NCBI GenBank assembly: GCA_938015525.1
Contig: CALLPC010000016.1
Coordinates: 1 to 54,203 of the forward strand
Direction: 5' to 3'
DNA length: 54,203 nt
Origin: an uncultured Dehalococcoidia bacterium
Lineage (GTDB): Bacteria; Chloroflexota; Dehalococcoidia; Tepidiformales; Tepidiformaceae
The notes beneath the pieces are model-generated. The model was given only the letters and a program-made list of their open reading frames with translations, was not told the origin of the DNA and made no database searches. Shown here one piece after another: positions 24,077-32,776 of this stretch. The first letter of the stretch is position 1. Each line of letters begins with the position of its first letter. The translations under genes and the position numbers were made by a program.

Positions 24077-25542
24077 AGCACCTCTGGCGGCTCACGGCGC
24101 ACGAGGCGCACGAGGGGCTGCGGCGCCGGGAATTCACGAGCGTCGAGTTGACCCGGTCAGTGCTGGAGCGGGTAGCAGAGGTAGAACCGACGGTCAATGC
24201 ATACATCACGCTGACGGCTGAGCTGGCGCTCCAGCAGGCGAAAGAGGCCGATGCGAAGCTGGCCGCGGGCACGGCGACGCCGCTCACCGGCATCCCCGTG
24301 GGCATCAAGGACCTGATAGTCACGAAGGGCGTTCGGACGACGGCAGGGTCGAAGATGCTCGAAAACTTCATTCCCCCCTACGACAGCCACGTTTACGAGA
24401 ACTTACGCCGGGCGGGTGCCGTGATGATCGGCAAGTGCAACATGGACGAGTTCGCCATGGGCTCTTCGACGGAGCACTCGGCCTACGGGCCGACGCGGAA
24501 CCCGTGGAACCCTGCGCTGGTGCCCGGCGGGTCGTCGGGCGGGTCAGCGGCTGCGGTGGCCGCGGGTGAATGCCTGGTCTCGCTGGGGAGCGATACGGGC
24601 GGCTCGATCCGCCAGCCGGCGGCGCTCTGCGGTCAGGTGGGGCTGGACCCGACCTACGGGCGGGTGAGCCGGTACGGGATCATCGCCTTCGGCAGCTCAC
24701 TCGACCAGGTCGGGCCGATCGGGCGGGACGTCGAGGACGTTGCGACGATGCTGGATTGCATCGGCGGCCATGACCCGCGCGACAGCACCACGAATCCGGA
24801 GCCGATGCCGGACCTGCGGCACTACCTCGGCCGAGACATCCGCGGCATACGGGTCGGGGTGCCGAAGGAGTATTTCGTCAGCGGGATGGAGCCGGGGGTG
24901 GCGGCACGCATCGAGGAGGCCCTCGGCGTGCTGGAGGGGCTCGGGGCAACCGTCGACCGGGAGGTTTCGCTGCCGAGTACGGAGCACGCCCTCGCGGTGT
25001 ACTACATCATCGCCCCAAGTGAGGCGTCGGCGAACCTCGCGCGGTACGACGGGGTGAAGTACGGATTCAGCGACCGCTCGGCGCCCTCCATGTGGGAGAA
25101 CATCGAGCAGACGCGCGCGAAGGGATTCGGCACCGAGGTGAAGCGGCGCATCATGCTCGGGACGTACGCGCTCAGCGCAGGGTATTACGACGCCTACTAC
25201 CTCAAGGCGCAGAAGGTTCGGACGCTCATCAGTCGCGAGTTCGCAGAGGCGTTCAGGAAATACGACGTCCTGGTCACACCGACCTCTCCGACGGTGGCAT
25301 TCCCGGTCGGGGCGAAAGTCGATGACCCGTTCGCGATGTATCTCAACGATATCTACACGCTGCCCGCCTCCGTGGCAGGGCTCCCGGCGGTCAGCGTACC
25401 TTGCGGCTTCAGCGAGGGGTTGCCCGTGGGCATGCAGATCATCGGGAACTTCTTCGATGAGGGCCGCATCCTGCAGGTTGCACACGCTTACGAGCAGGCC
25501 AGCGGCTTCAAGAACCAGCTGGCGCCGATTGGGGACAGCTGA
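24073..25542 (+). CDS. gatA: Asp/Glu-tRNA amidotransferase subunit A
   Basis: 489 residues. Amidase-signature subunit that hydrolyses glutamine and channels ammonia to GatB. The Ser-cisSer-Lys triad is at Lys79 (VGIKD), Ser154 (PGGSSGGSAAAVAAG) and Ser178 (SDTGGSIRQPA), matching the usual numbering of this family. ALCGQVGLDPTYGRVSRYG and the C-terminal LPVGMQIIGNFFDEGRIL are also typical. The start overlaps gatC. Most similar proteins in this lineage use the complex for Gln-tRNA and Asn-tRNA synthesis. Confidence 0.95.
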   Translation: MKHLWRLTAHEAHEGLRRREFTSVELTRSVLERVAEVEPTVNAYITLTAELALQQAKEADAKLAAGTATPLTGIPVGIKDLIVTKGVRTTAGSKMLENFIPPYDSHVYENLRRAGAVMIGKCNMDEFAMGSSTEHSAYGPTRNPWNPALVPGGSSGGSAAAVAAGECLVSLGSDTGGSIRQPAALCGQVGLDPTYGRVSRYGIIAFGSSLDQVGPIGRDVEDVATMLDCIGGHDPRDSTTNPEPMPDLRHYLGRDIRGIRVGVPKEYFVSGMEPGVAARIEEALGVLEGLGATVDREVSLPSTEHALAVYYIIAPSEASANLARYDGVKYGFSDRSAPSMWENIEQTRAKGFGTEVKRRIMLGTYALSAGYYDAYYLKAQKVRTLISREFAEAFRKYDVLVTPTSPTVAFPVGAKVDDPFAMYLNDIYTLPASVAGLPAVSVPCGFSEGLPVGMQIIGNFFDEGRILQVAHAYEQASGFKNQLAPIGDS

Positions 25543-25583
25543 GACCATGCATCGCCCCTGACGAGCGGTGCGAACGTCGAGCC

Positions 25584-26135
25584 ATGAGCCGGCTAACGAA
25601 GCTCGGTATGGGGCTGCTGGCAGCGGGGAGCGCCGCAGCATGGCTCGGTCCGGCCGGGCTCGAGTGGGCCGGGTGGACGGCAGCCGGGAGCGGAAGCGTG
25701 CTTCTGCTCTATGCCGCTGCCGCAGCAGGCCGGCGTGGCGCCGAGCTGCGCACGCTGGAAGGCCTGCGGGCCTTGCCGCCGGCGGAGTTCGAGGCGCGGG
25801 TTGCAGCGTGGCTCGAACGCGACGGGTGGAGGGTGGAGCGGGTCGGCGGACCGGGTGATGGCGGCATCGACCTGCTCGCTCGGAGGGGGAAGGACCTCGC
25901 TGCGGTCCAGTGCAAACGGTTCGCCGGCAGCGCGGCGGTCGGCGCGGGCGCGGTCCGCGACCTGTACGGCGCGGCGATTGCCGCCGGCGCGACGGTCGCC
26001 CTGCTGGTGACCACGGGCCGCGTGACAGCACCCGCTAAGGCCTGGGCAGGCAGGCTGAGCCAGGGTCCGCGGGTGACCCTGGCGGATGCCGGCAGGGTTG
26101 CAGCGGCAGCGCGGGGCGGACGGCTCCTGCCGTAG
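25584..26135 (+). CDS. Membrane-anchored Mrr-like (PD-(D/E)XK) nuclease-domain protein
   Basis: 183 residues. Two hydrophobic segments (about 7-22 and 32-48) precede a soluble domain. There LPPAEFEARVAAWLERDGWRVERVGGPGDGGIDLLARR...AVQCKRF gives the Mrr-catalytic pattern: GDGGID for the metal-binding Asp and QCK for the second acidic/Lys motif (Q replacing E, as usual in Mrr). Full Mrr enzymes cut modified DNA and carry a winged helix, which is missing here. Such membrane-tethered fusions are often called restriction endonuclease-like but are of unclear role; uptake-DNA surveillance is possible. It starts 41 bp after gatA on the same strand. Confidence 0.8.
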   Translation: MSRLTKLGMGLLAAGSAAAWLGPAGLEWAGWTAAGSGSVLLLYAAAAAGRRGAELRTLEGLRALPPAEFEARVAAWLERDGWRVERVGGPGDGGIDLLARRGKDLAAVQCKRFAGSAAVGAGAVRDLYGAAIAAGATVALLVTTGRVTAPAKAWAGRLSQGPRVTLADAGRVAAAARGGRLLP

Positions 26136-26141
26136 CGGCGC

Positions 26142-27545
26142 TCAGACCGATGGCGTCCGCCGGTGCCAACCGGTCGCGCATTCGTAAGTAAAGGCTGCGC
26201 GGAGCACGGTCAGCTCGTCGAAGGGTCGGCCGGCCAGCTGGAACCCGATGGGCAGCCCTTCAGCAGAGAAGCCGCAGGGAATGCTGATGGCGGGGACCCC
26301 TGCCAGGTTGAACGGCATCGTCAATGAGGCGAAGGCAGCACCCGTGCTCATCTGCACGCCTTCGACCTCGACCGGGTCTTCGCCGATGTGGGATGCCGGG
26401 CGCGTGGTGGTCGGCGCGGCCAGCAGGTCGACGGATTGGAGGACGCGGCGCACGCCCTCCTTGATTTCGTAGCTCGCAAGATAGGCGGCGGAGAGGTCGA
26501 GGGGCTCAGGGAGCGGCTGGAGGAGGATGTTTCGGAGCTCCTCGCTGTAGGCCTCGGCGTGCTGCTCGAGCCAGGGGGCGTGGTAAAGACGACCTTCCAC
26601 GTTGACGAGCCGCCAGGCGCGGATGACCTGTTCGCGCGTGAAGCCGGAGTCGACATCTTCGACGACAGCGCCGAGGCCGCGGAGGGTTTCGAGCGCCTCC
26701 TCCACGGCGACCAGCACCTCCGGGTCGAGCAGGCCGAAGAACTGGTCCCGGGGCACGCCGATGCGGAGGCCGCGGATATCCGGGACGAGGGCGGCAGTGT
26801 ACTCGGGCACGGGGACTGGCACGGTGGCGAAGTCGTCCGGGTCGTAGCCGGCGATGGCGCCAAGGACGATGGCAGCGTCTTCGACCGTGCGGGTGATGGG
26901 CCCGGCGTGGTCGAACTGCCAGGACATCGGGATGATGCCTGCCCTGCTGACCCGCCCGAAGGTGGGCTTGAGGCCGACCACGCCGCAGAGCGCTGCGGGG
27001 ATGCGGATGCTGCCGCCGGTGTCGGTGCCGAGGGCCGCGGGGCAGAGCCGAGCGGCGACCGCAGCGCCTGAACCGCCGCTGGAGCCCCCCGGGATGCGGT
27101 CGAGCGCCCAGGGGTTGCGGGTCGGACCGGTGTGGGGATTGTTGGTCGTGGTGCCCCAGGCGAATTCGTGCGTGTTCGTTTTTCCGAGGATGACCGCGCC
27201 GGCCGCCCGGAGGCGGGCCACTGCAGCAGCATCGAGGTCCGGGACGCGGCCCCGAAGGACGGCGGAGCCGCCCGCCGTTTCGATGCCGGCGGTGTCGTAC
27301 AGGTCTTTCAGGCCGACGGGGATGCCGTGGAGCGGCCCCCGATACTGCCCGGCGAGCAGTTCGGCCTCGGCGCGGGCCGCCTCCTCCTGCGCGCGCTCGG
27401 GAACCAGCGTGACGAAGGCGTTCAGGCGGGGATTTCGGGCGTCGATAGCAGCGAGACAGGCGCGGGTAAGCTCGACCGGGGAGAGTTCGCGGCGGGCGAT
27501 GGCGCGTGACGCTTCGGCAAGGGTGAGGCTGGAAGGGTCAGTCAT
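26142..27545 (-). CDS. Amidase (amidase-signature family)
   Basis: 467 residues. The amidase-signature triad is intact: Lys80 (VGLKDLYDT), Ser155 (PGGSSGGSGAAVA) and Ser179 (DTGGSIRIPAALC). It is a GatA paralogue lacking GatC as partner, so it is likely a stand-alone amide hydrolase for small amides; the substrate is unknown. ATG 27545 with AGGTG upstream is chosen; longer frames extend into unrelated sequence. Upstream on the same strand is a methyltransferase with 31 bp between, suggesting a two-gene operon. Confidence 0.88.
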   Translation of the reverse strand: MTDPSSLTLAEASRAIARRELSPVELTRACLAAIDARNPRLNAFVTLVPERAQEEAARAEAELLAGQYRGPLHGIPVGLKDLYDTAGIETAGGSAVLRGRVPDLDAAAVARLRAAGAVILGKTNTHEFAWGTTTNNPHTGPTRNPWALDRIPGGSSGGSGAAVAARLCPAALGTDTGGSIRIPAALCGVVGLKPTFGRVSRAGIIPMSWQFDHAGPITRTVEDAAIVLGAIAGYDPDDFATVPVPVPEYTAALVPDIRGLRIGVPRDQFFGLLDPEVLVAVEEALETLRGLGAVVEDVDSGFTREQVIRAWRLVNVEGRLYHAPWLEQHAEAYSEELRNILLQPLPEPLDLSAAYLASYEIKEGVRRVLQSVDLLAAPTTTRPASHIGEDPVEVEGVQMSTGAAFASLTMPFNLAGVPAISIPCGFSAEGLPIGFQLAGRPFDELTVLRAAFTYECATGWHRRTPSV

Positions 27546-27576
27546 CGGGGCACCTGGCAGCGTGGCGGTCGGAGGG

Positions 27577-29115
27577 TCAGGCTTCGAGGTAGCCGCGCTG
27601 GGCGAGCCACTGGAGGGCGCCCGCGAGCGCGACCCGGGCGGTGGCGTAGGATACGCCTGCTGCCCGCACGGCGTCATCCTCGGCGCGGGGCGCCAGTTCC
27701 TCGACGATGACACGGGCGAGGTCTTCACGGGTCCGGGTGCCATCGAGCCAGGGGAGAAGCGCGAGGGGGAGCGGAGGGACGTCGTAGACGGCGTGGGTGA
27801 GGGCCGCCGGCATCGTGCCGTCGCGGCGAGCCTGGTCACGGGCCATAGCGAACGCACGGGGCATCGCGCCCGGTGTGGCAACGGGGCGCGCCGGCTCGAC
27901 CTCGAGCTGCAGGCCGCCGTGGAAGAACAGGCGGAGGAGTTTCGACGCCGTCCTCTGCCAGAACCGACGCGGGCCGACGGAGGCGGCGAGCTCCTCGGCC
28001 GGGACGGCGGCCGGGCGCTGGGCATCGAGGACCCGTACCGCCTCGAGGAGGTCCGGGTCGCGCAGCGCGAGGATGCCGCCGGGGTGGACGAGCTTGGGGA
28101 GAGCGGGGTCGTACCGCTCCTCGCCGGGGGCGATGAACTCGCCCAGCAGCCGCAAGGCGAGCCCGCGGAGGCGCCCGGGCCGGGGAGGGCGTTCGAGCTG
28201 GATGCCCCGGCGGCAGAGCAGCGATTCGCGGAACGTGCGCCCGTGGACGAAATCGAGCAGCTGTTCGCGCTCGACCTGGTCCGGCGCAAGCGATTCGAAC
28301 TCGGCGGCGACATCGCTCGCGAGGTCCGGGAGTGCCATGCGGAGCGGCCAGGCATCGCCGACGTACTGCAGTCTGTGGCGCGCCGCGTGCGCGACGAAAT
28401 CGGCGAAGTAGACAGGCACGTTGGTCGGCTCGAGATGCTCGTGCGCGATGTAATCGTCCGGTCGTTCGGCGATGAATTCCAGTTCGCGGGCGAGGACGCG
28501 GGCGTAGAGCGGGCCGCCGGGGAGCCGGGCTTCGAGGTCGAGCGCGGTTCGCACGACGATCTCGGCCATCGCGCGGGCGTGGCCGACCAGCTGGCCGGCG
28601 GGCGCCCGGACGTTTCGCGTGGCGAAGACCATCAGCTCGCGGAGCGGCTGCCGGAGGTGCCAGCCCGGGTAGCAGTTGTAGCTCACGAAGGCGATGCCGC
28701 CGGGCGAGAGGAGCTCGCCGCAGACTTCGAGGAGGCGGTCGCGGACCGGGGCCTCGACCCAGGAGTAGACCCCGTGGGCGATGATGTAGTCGAAGGTCCC
28801 GAGCCCCGGGCCGGCGTCGGAGATATCGAGAGCCTCGAAGCGGACGTTGCGGAGCCCGAGACGTGCAGCGGTGCCGCGGGCGAGCTCGACCTGGCGGGGG
28901 GCGTTGTCGATGCCGAGACAGAGCGCACCGGGGAGCCCTGCGGCGATGGCGCAGAGGTTTTCGCCGATGGCGGAGCCGATTTCCAGGATGCGAGCATTGG
29001 AGGGAAGCGGGGCCTCGACCCCAAAGAGGCGGCCGAGGGCAGCGAGGCGCCGGGGATGGGAGGCTTCGACAGCTGTGCCTTCGTAGGGTATGGCGTCGTA
29101 GCTGATGACGGGCAC
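27577..29115 (-). CDS. SAM-dependent methyltransferase with methyltransferase-regulatory domain
   Basis: 512 residues. N-terminal class I methyltransferase: RILEIGSAIGENLCAIAAGL (about 43-62) is the AdoMet-binding glycine motif. FDYIIAHGVYSWV and GGIAFVSYNCYPGWHLRQPL follow. From about 200 a helical methyltransferase-regulatory domain (EFIAERPDDYIAHEHLEPTN) lies before a C-terminal winged-helix-like segment (LLPWLDGTRTREDL...). This architecture matches protein-lysine methyltransferases of the rickettsial PKMT1/2 type as I recall them. The target is unknown; a surface or secreted protein is plausible. It starts the operon with the amidase. Confidence 0.8.
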   Translation of the reverse strand: MPVISYDAIPYEGTAVEASHPRRLAALGRLFGVEAPLPSNARILEIGSAIGENLCAIAAGLPGALCLGIDNAPRQVELARGTAARLGLRNVRFEALDISDAGPGLGTFDYIIAHGVYSWVEAPVRDRLLEVCGELLSPGGIAFVSYNCYPGWHLRQPLRELMVFATRNVRAPAGQLVGHARAMAEIVVRTALDLEARLPGGPLYARVLARELEFIAERPDDYIAHEHLEPTNVPVYFADFVAHAARHRLQYVGDAWPLRMALPDLASDVAAEFESLAPDQVEREQLLDFVHGRTFRESLLCRRGIQLERPPRPGRLRGLALRLLGEFIAPGEERYDPALPKLVHPGGILALRDPDLLEAVRVLDAQRPAAVPAEELAASVGPRRFWQRTASKLLRLFFHGGLQLEVEPARPVATPGAMPRAFAMARDQARRDGTMPAALTHAVYDVPPLPLALLPWLDGTRTREDLARVIVEELAPRAEDDAVRAAGVSYATARVALAGALQWLAQRGYLEA

Positions 29116-29193
29116 GTCGCAACTCAGTGTAGGAGGGCGGGCCGGGCCGCAGAAGCCGGGAGTCAGACCGGAACGGTCGGGGAAAACCCGGTA

Positions 29194-29199
29194 TTGACC
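29194..29199 (+). promoter_or_regulatory. -35-like TTGACC before the Ala-rich leader
   Basis: TTGACC with the spacer expected for a -10 near 29217-29223. The -10 itself (GAGAGT or AGAGTT) is poor. If real, transcription starts at the leader ORF at 29231. Confidence 0.3.
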
Positions 29200-29230
29200 T
29201 TATGGACGGGAGCCGTGAGAGTTAGGAGGC

Positions 29231-29302
29231 ATGGTTCCCTCCACCGCTCTCGCCGCGCTCCTCGCTGCTGCTGCCGCTGCGGCTGCGCGTGCGCGCCGGT
29301 AA
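29231..29302 (+). CDS. Possible Ala-rich leader peptide
   Basis: 23-codon ORF with 12 alanine codons, eight of them consecutive (codons 12-19), ending in basic residues and TAA. AGGAGG lies just before the ATG (1-base gap, too close for normal use). It lies between a possible promoter and the terminator-like hairpin at 29339, in front of an aminotransferase gene. That is the geometry of amino-acid attenuation. It may instead be an Ala-codon-like GCT/GCG microsatellite. Confidence 0.35.
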   Translation: MVPSTALAALLAAAAAAAARARR

Positions 29303-29338
29303 GGGTGGCGGTCGGAAACGTACGTCGAGAACATGTGC

Positions 29339-29367
29339 AGGAAGGCCGCCCCCGGGGCGGCCTTTCC
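29339..29367 (+). terminator. Attenuator-like hairpin before the aminotransferase
   Basis: GGCCGCCCC and GGGGCGGCC form a stem extended by GGAA/TTTCC on the outside (29339-29367), with a short T run (CTTTCC). It ends 41 bases before the aminotransferase ATG and would terminate or attenuate transcription coming from upstream. Confidence 0.6.
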
Positions 29368-29407
29368 GGGTCGGATTGGCTGGCGGGGGCAGGCAGGAGC
29401 AGCTCCG

Positions 29408-30604
29408 ATGACCGCTGAGACATCCACCCGCACCGAACCGGTCCGCTACGTTTCGCGGCGGATGCAGGCCGTTCCCCCGAGCGGAATCCGCCGGTTCTTC
29501 GACCTCTTGAGCACGATTGAGGATGTCATATCGCTCGGGGTTGGAGAGCCTGATTATGTCACGCCGGAACCGTTCCGCCGAGCAGCCATCGCGAGCATCG
29601 AGCGGGGCGATACCCACTACACGTCGAACTACGGCTTGATCGAGCTGCGGGAGCGGCTCGCGGCCCACCTGGAGCGGCTTTACGGGGTTCGGTACGACCC
29701 GCGGACCGAGATTGTCATCACGTCAGGGTCGAGCGAGGCGCTGGACGTCGCCGTGCGAGCCCTCGTAGACCCCGGTGACGGCGTGCTCTGCGCAGACCCG
29801 AGCTACGTGGCGTACATGCCGGTCACGGTGATGGCAGGCGGTGAATTCCTGCCCGTCCCTACGCGCGCAGCGGATGACTTCCGTCTGCTCGCGCCAGACC
29901 TGGAGGCAGCGGTCACGCCGGCGGCACGGGTGCTGCTGCTCGGCTACCCGGCAAATCCGACGGGTGCGACCATGGACCGGGCCGACCTCGCTGCCGTGGC
30001 GGAGGTCGTCGAGCGGCACGACCTCGCAGTGATCAGCGATGAACTGTACGACCGGATGACCTACACGGGCGAGCACACGTGCTTCGCTTCATTGCCGGGG
30101 ATGCGGGAACGGACCGTACTCCTCGGCGGCTTCAGCAAGACGTACGCGATGACGGGGTGGCGGCTCGGCTGGGTGGCAGCACCGGCGCCGATCGCCGAAG
30201 CCGTCATGAAAGTGCACCAGTATGTGATGATGTCCGCCCCGACGGCCTCACAGTACGCCGCCATTGCAGCCCTCGATGACGGGGAAGCATTCGTCACGGA
30301 GATGGTGGCGGAATACGACCGGCGGCGCCGGCTCATCGTCGACGGCTTCCGGGCGGTCGGGCTGCCGACGTTCGAGCCCCGGGGCGCGTTTTACGCCTTC
30401 CCGGAGATTCGGGTGACAGGAATGAGCAGCCTCGAGTTTAGCGAGCGGCTGCTGGCCGAAGAGCGGGTAGCGGTGGTCCCGGGAAGCGCCTTTGGCGCCT
30501 GCGGCGAAGGACACGTACGGGCCTGTTATGCAAGCAGCTTCGAGAACATCGAGCGGGCGCTGGAGCGGATTGGGCGGTTCGTGCAACGGCACCGTCTCGC
30601 CTGA
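29408..30604 (+). CDS. PLP-dependent aminotransferase (class I/II)
   Basis: 398 residues; ATG 29408 with AGGAG upstream. Fold type I aminotransferase: ISLGVGEPDYVTPE, NPTG at 183-186, SDELYD at 210-215, GGFSKTYAMTGWRLGW with PLP-binding Lys244, and a C-terminal Arg in VRACYASS that would bind the substrate carboxylate. It resembles AspC/Ala-aminotransferase-like enzymes of subgroup I-gamma as I recall them; an alanine- or aspartate-using reaction is plausible. The Ala-rich leader upstream, if functional, would suggest alanine-linked control. Confidence 0.9.
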   Translation: MTAETSTRTEPVRYVSRRMQAVPPSGIRRFFDLLSTIEDVISLGVGEPDYVTPEPFRRAAIASIERGDTHYTSNYGLIELRERLAAHLERLYGVRYDPRTEIVITSGSSEALDVAVRALVDPGDGVLCADPSYVAYMPVTVMAGGEFLPVPTRAADDFRLLAPDLEAAVTPAARVLLLGYPANPTGATMDRADLAAVAEVVERHDLAVISDELYDRMTYTGEHTCFASLPGMRERTVLLGGFSKTYAMTGWRLGWVAAPAPIAEAVMKVHQYVMMSAPTASQYAAIAALDDGEAFVTEMVAEYDRRRRLIVDGFRAVGLPTFEPRGAFYAFPEIRVTGMSSLEFSERLLAEERVAVVPGSAFGACGEGHVRACYASSFENIERALERIGRFVQRHRLA

Positions 30605-30676
30605 GGCACAGGGGGAGTCACGGTCGATAGCGAGCGTCTGCTGAACTACTTCCCTCGGGATAGTCGCCGCTGATGG

Positions 30677-30682
30677 TAGGAT
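30677..30682 (+). promoter_or_regulatory. -10-like box before the lipoprotein
   Basis: TAGGAT, preceded by GG, 36 bases before the ATG at 30719. It is followed by an AGGAGGTGA ribosome site (30707). The element matches boxes at 29 and 46062. Confidence 0.35.
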
Positions 30683-30718
30683 TCGGCGCCATCGATAGCA
30701 GCGCTCAGGAGGTGACGC

Positions 30719-31117
30719 ATGACTGGTGACCGGGGGGGTTGGCGGGCGGTGGCGATTGCCGCGCTGACGGCCGGGGGGCTCGCTCTCGCGGCATGCGGGG
30801 GAGGCAACGGGGGCAACAGAGACGTGAAGCTCGAAAACGTGAACCCGAACGTGAACGCGACGGAAGCGCCGCAGGAACGGCCCGTCCAGGAAATCAAGGT
30901 GACGGACCGGGGCTGTGAGCCGGCGACGGTGACGGTCAAAGCCCGGACACGGGTCGTCTGGAAGTGGGAAAACACCTCTACGCCGATTGCCATCATGCTC
31001 GCAGGGCAAAAGTCGCCCGAGCAGACGACCGGCGAGTACCAGCGGGAGTTCGACCAGGGGGGTGTGAGCTACCCGTATCAGTGCGGGCCTTCGACGGGGC
31101 GCATCATAGTCGAGTAG
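30719..31117 (+). CDS. Cupredoxin-like lipoprotein lacking copper ligands
   Basis: 132 residues with a lipoprotein signal: LALAAC places the lipidated cysteine at 26. Residues about 55-132 have the cupredoxin outline (VTDRGCEPATVTVKARTRVVWKW.., FDQGGVSYPYQCG, IIVE). The His that usually ligates copper at the HxxN/loop position is absent (PIAIML), and the final Cys...His/Met loop ends CGPSTG, so only Cys122 remains. A Cys66-Cys122 disulfide is possible. It is probably an adhesion or electron-transfer-like scaffold that has lost metal. Strong AGGAGGTGA site. Confidence 0.75.
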   Translation: MTGDRGGWRAVAIAALTAGGLALAACGGGNGGNRDVKLENVNPNVNATEAPQERPVQEIKVTDRGCEPATVTVKARTRVVWKWENTSTPIAIMLAGQKSPEQTTGEYQREFDQGGVSYPYQCGPSTGRIIVE

Positions 31118-31136
31118 CGAGCGGGACAGCGCCGCG

Positions 31137-32675
31137 TCAGAGGTCGTAGAGCCCGGGGCGGGTACGAAGCCACTCGCCAACCATCTCGCCAATCATGATG
31201 CTGGTGAGGTTCGTGTTGGCGCGCGGGACGGTCGGCATGATGCTCGCATCAGCCACAGCGAGCCCTTCGACGCCGTGGACCCGACCATACTGGTCGACGA
31301 CGGCGTACGGGTTGGATGGCGGGCCCATGGGAGCCGTGGCGCAGGGGTGGTAGCCGCTGGCTGCGAGCTTGAGGAGCAGCGCGCCGACCGCGTCATCGGT
31401 GAGTTCCCGGGTCGGGTCCGGGAAGAGTATGCGCTCGACGAGCGCACGGAGCGGACCGGTGGTGACGAACCGAAGGGCATCACGGAAGGCCGCGGCGAGC
31501 CTGCGGCGGTCTTCCGGGTCCTCGCAGAATCGGTTTTCGATGATGGGCGCCGCATGGGGGTCGGCGGATGACAGGCGCAGGGTCCCGGTGCCGTTGACCT
31601 GCTCGAGGACGGCCGCGACCGCGAACGCCCGTAGCGGCCCGGCGCCGCGGGGGGAAAAGGAGAATGCCTCGACCTGCAGGTCGTTCCGATGGGGGCTCCC
31701 CGGCGCCGTGTACCGGAGGATGGTCTGGACGATCGGCTGGTCGGGGTCGAGGATGGCCGGGTCACGGACTGCGGCGACGACAGCAAGGGCCGGGTGGTCT
31801 GAGAGACGCATCCCGACGGGGGCTGGCCGAATCGTTTCGATTCCCAGGCGGGCGAGCTCCGCGGCCGGGCCGATGCCGGAACGGACGAGGATGGCAGGCG
31901 AATGAATGGCACCGGCGGAGAGGACGATGAGCCGGCCCCGGATGGTTTCGACCGCACCGCCACGCTCCACTTCGATGGCTGCGGCACGATGGCCTTCGAA
32001 GACCACGCGGCGAACGAGGGTATCGGGGAGAATCCGGAGGTTCGGGCGGGCGCGTGCGGGCGCGAGGTACGCTACTGCCGTGGAAATCCGAAGGCGACCC
32101 ACTTTGTTCATCGGATGGGGCCCTGCGCCCCATCCGGCCGGGTCGTTGGCGTCTTCGCAGCGCGGGTAGCCGAGTTCCTCCGCCGTCTCGAGCCAGGCGC
32201 GCTGGACAGGGGTGAGCTCCTCCGGCCCGTACCGGCGGACCGTGATAGGGCCGGCGTCTCCGTGGTAGGGCCGGTCGCCAAAGTCGAGGTCGCGTTCGAG
32301 GCGCCGGAAAGCCGGGAGGACGCGTTCCCATGCCCACTCGGGGTTGCCCGCAGCGGCCCAGCCATCGTAGTCCTCCGGCATGCCGCGCAGCGCGATGGTA
32401 GTGTTGACGGCGCTCGACCCGCCGGTAACCCGGCCGCGCGGGAAGGGGGCGGAACGGCCGGAAGCCGTCGGCTGGTAGCTGAGGCCCCAGTCGTGGGCGG
32501 TGTAGGAGTTGTTGTGGCTGTTGACGAGGTCAAAGGGAAGCTGCGCGAGGTCAGGGTAATCGGGCCCTGCTTCGACGAGGAGAACGGAGCGGCGCGGGTC
32601 CTCGCTCGCGCGGGCGGCGACGACGGCACCGGCAGAGCCGGCCCCGACGACGATGACGTCGAACGGTTCGTTCAT
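31137..32675 (-). CDS. GMC-family FAD oxidoreductase
   Basis: 512 residues. FAD-dependent alcohol/choline/sugar-type dehydrogenase or oxidase. The dinucleotide-binding GAGSAG is at 11-16, the GMC signature GRVTGGSSAVN at about 89-99. The C-terminal active region has a His (SGYHPCATAPMG) and PRANTNLTS, giving the His-Asn pair in place of the His-His pair. Start ATG 32675 with GGAGGC. The substrate is not predictable; neighbours give no clue. It is convergent with the lipoprotein gene, 20 bp apart. Confidence 0.88.
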   Translation of the reverse strand: MNEPFDVIVVGAGSAGAVVAARASEDPRRSVLLVEAGPDYPDLAQLPFDLVNSHNNSYTAHDWGLSYQPTASGRSAPFPRGRVTGGSSAVNTTIALRGMPEDYDGWAAAGNPEWAWERVLPAFRRLERDLDFGDRPYHGDAGPITVRRYGPEELTPVQRAWLETAEELGYPRCEDANDPAGWGAGPHPMNKVGRLRISTAVAYLAPARARPNLRILPDTLVRRVVFEGHRAAAIEVERGGAVETIRGRLIVLSAGAIHSPAILVRSGIGPAAELARLGIETIRPAPVGMRLSDHPALAVVAAVRDPAILDPDQPIVQTILRYTAPGSPHRNDLQVEAFSFSPRGAGPLRAFAVAAVLEQVNGTGTLRLSSADPHAAPIIENRFCEDPEDRRRLAAAFRDALRFVTTGPLRALVERILFPDPTRELTDDAVGALLLKLAASGYHPCATAPMGPPSNPYAVVDQYGRVHGVEGLAVADASIMPTVPRANTNLTSIMIGEMVGEWLRTRPGLYDL

Positions 32676-32737
32676 GGCAAAGCCTCCAGGGCGGGAATGT
32701 ACCTGCCCGAGCGGTGGGACGCACAGGCCGGTTCCCG

Positions 32738-32743
32738 TACAAT
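32738..32743 (+). promoter_or_regulatory. -10-like TACAAT before the acyl-CoA synthetase operon
   Basis: TACAAT lies 34 bases before the ATG at 32777 and reads with the gene; the -35 region is unclear. The best -10 match between the divergent GMC gene and this operon. Confidence 0.35.
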
Positions 32744-32776
32744 CCCGACACACCACCCCGTTTCCGCGAGGCATCC

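Noticed and set aside
27577..29115. Initial idea that this is an RNA methyltransferase
   Set aside because: The methyltransferase-regulatory domain and PKMT-like order point to a protein methyltransferase; RNA-binding domains are absent.
26854..29418. 854-codon plus-strand open frame antisense to the amidase and methyltransferase
   Set aside because: Same shadow effect; both minus-strand genes have full family motifs and ribosome sites.
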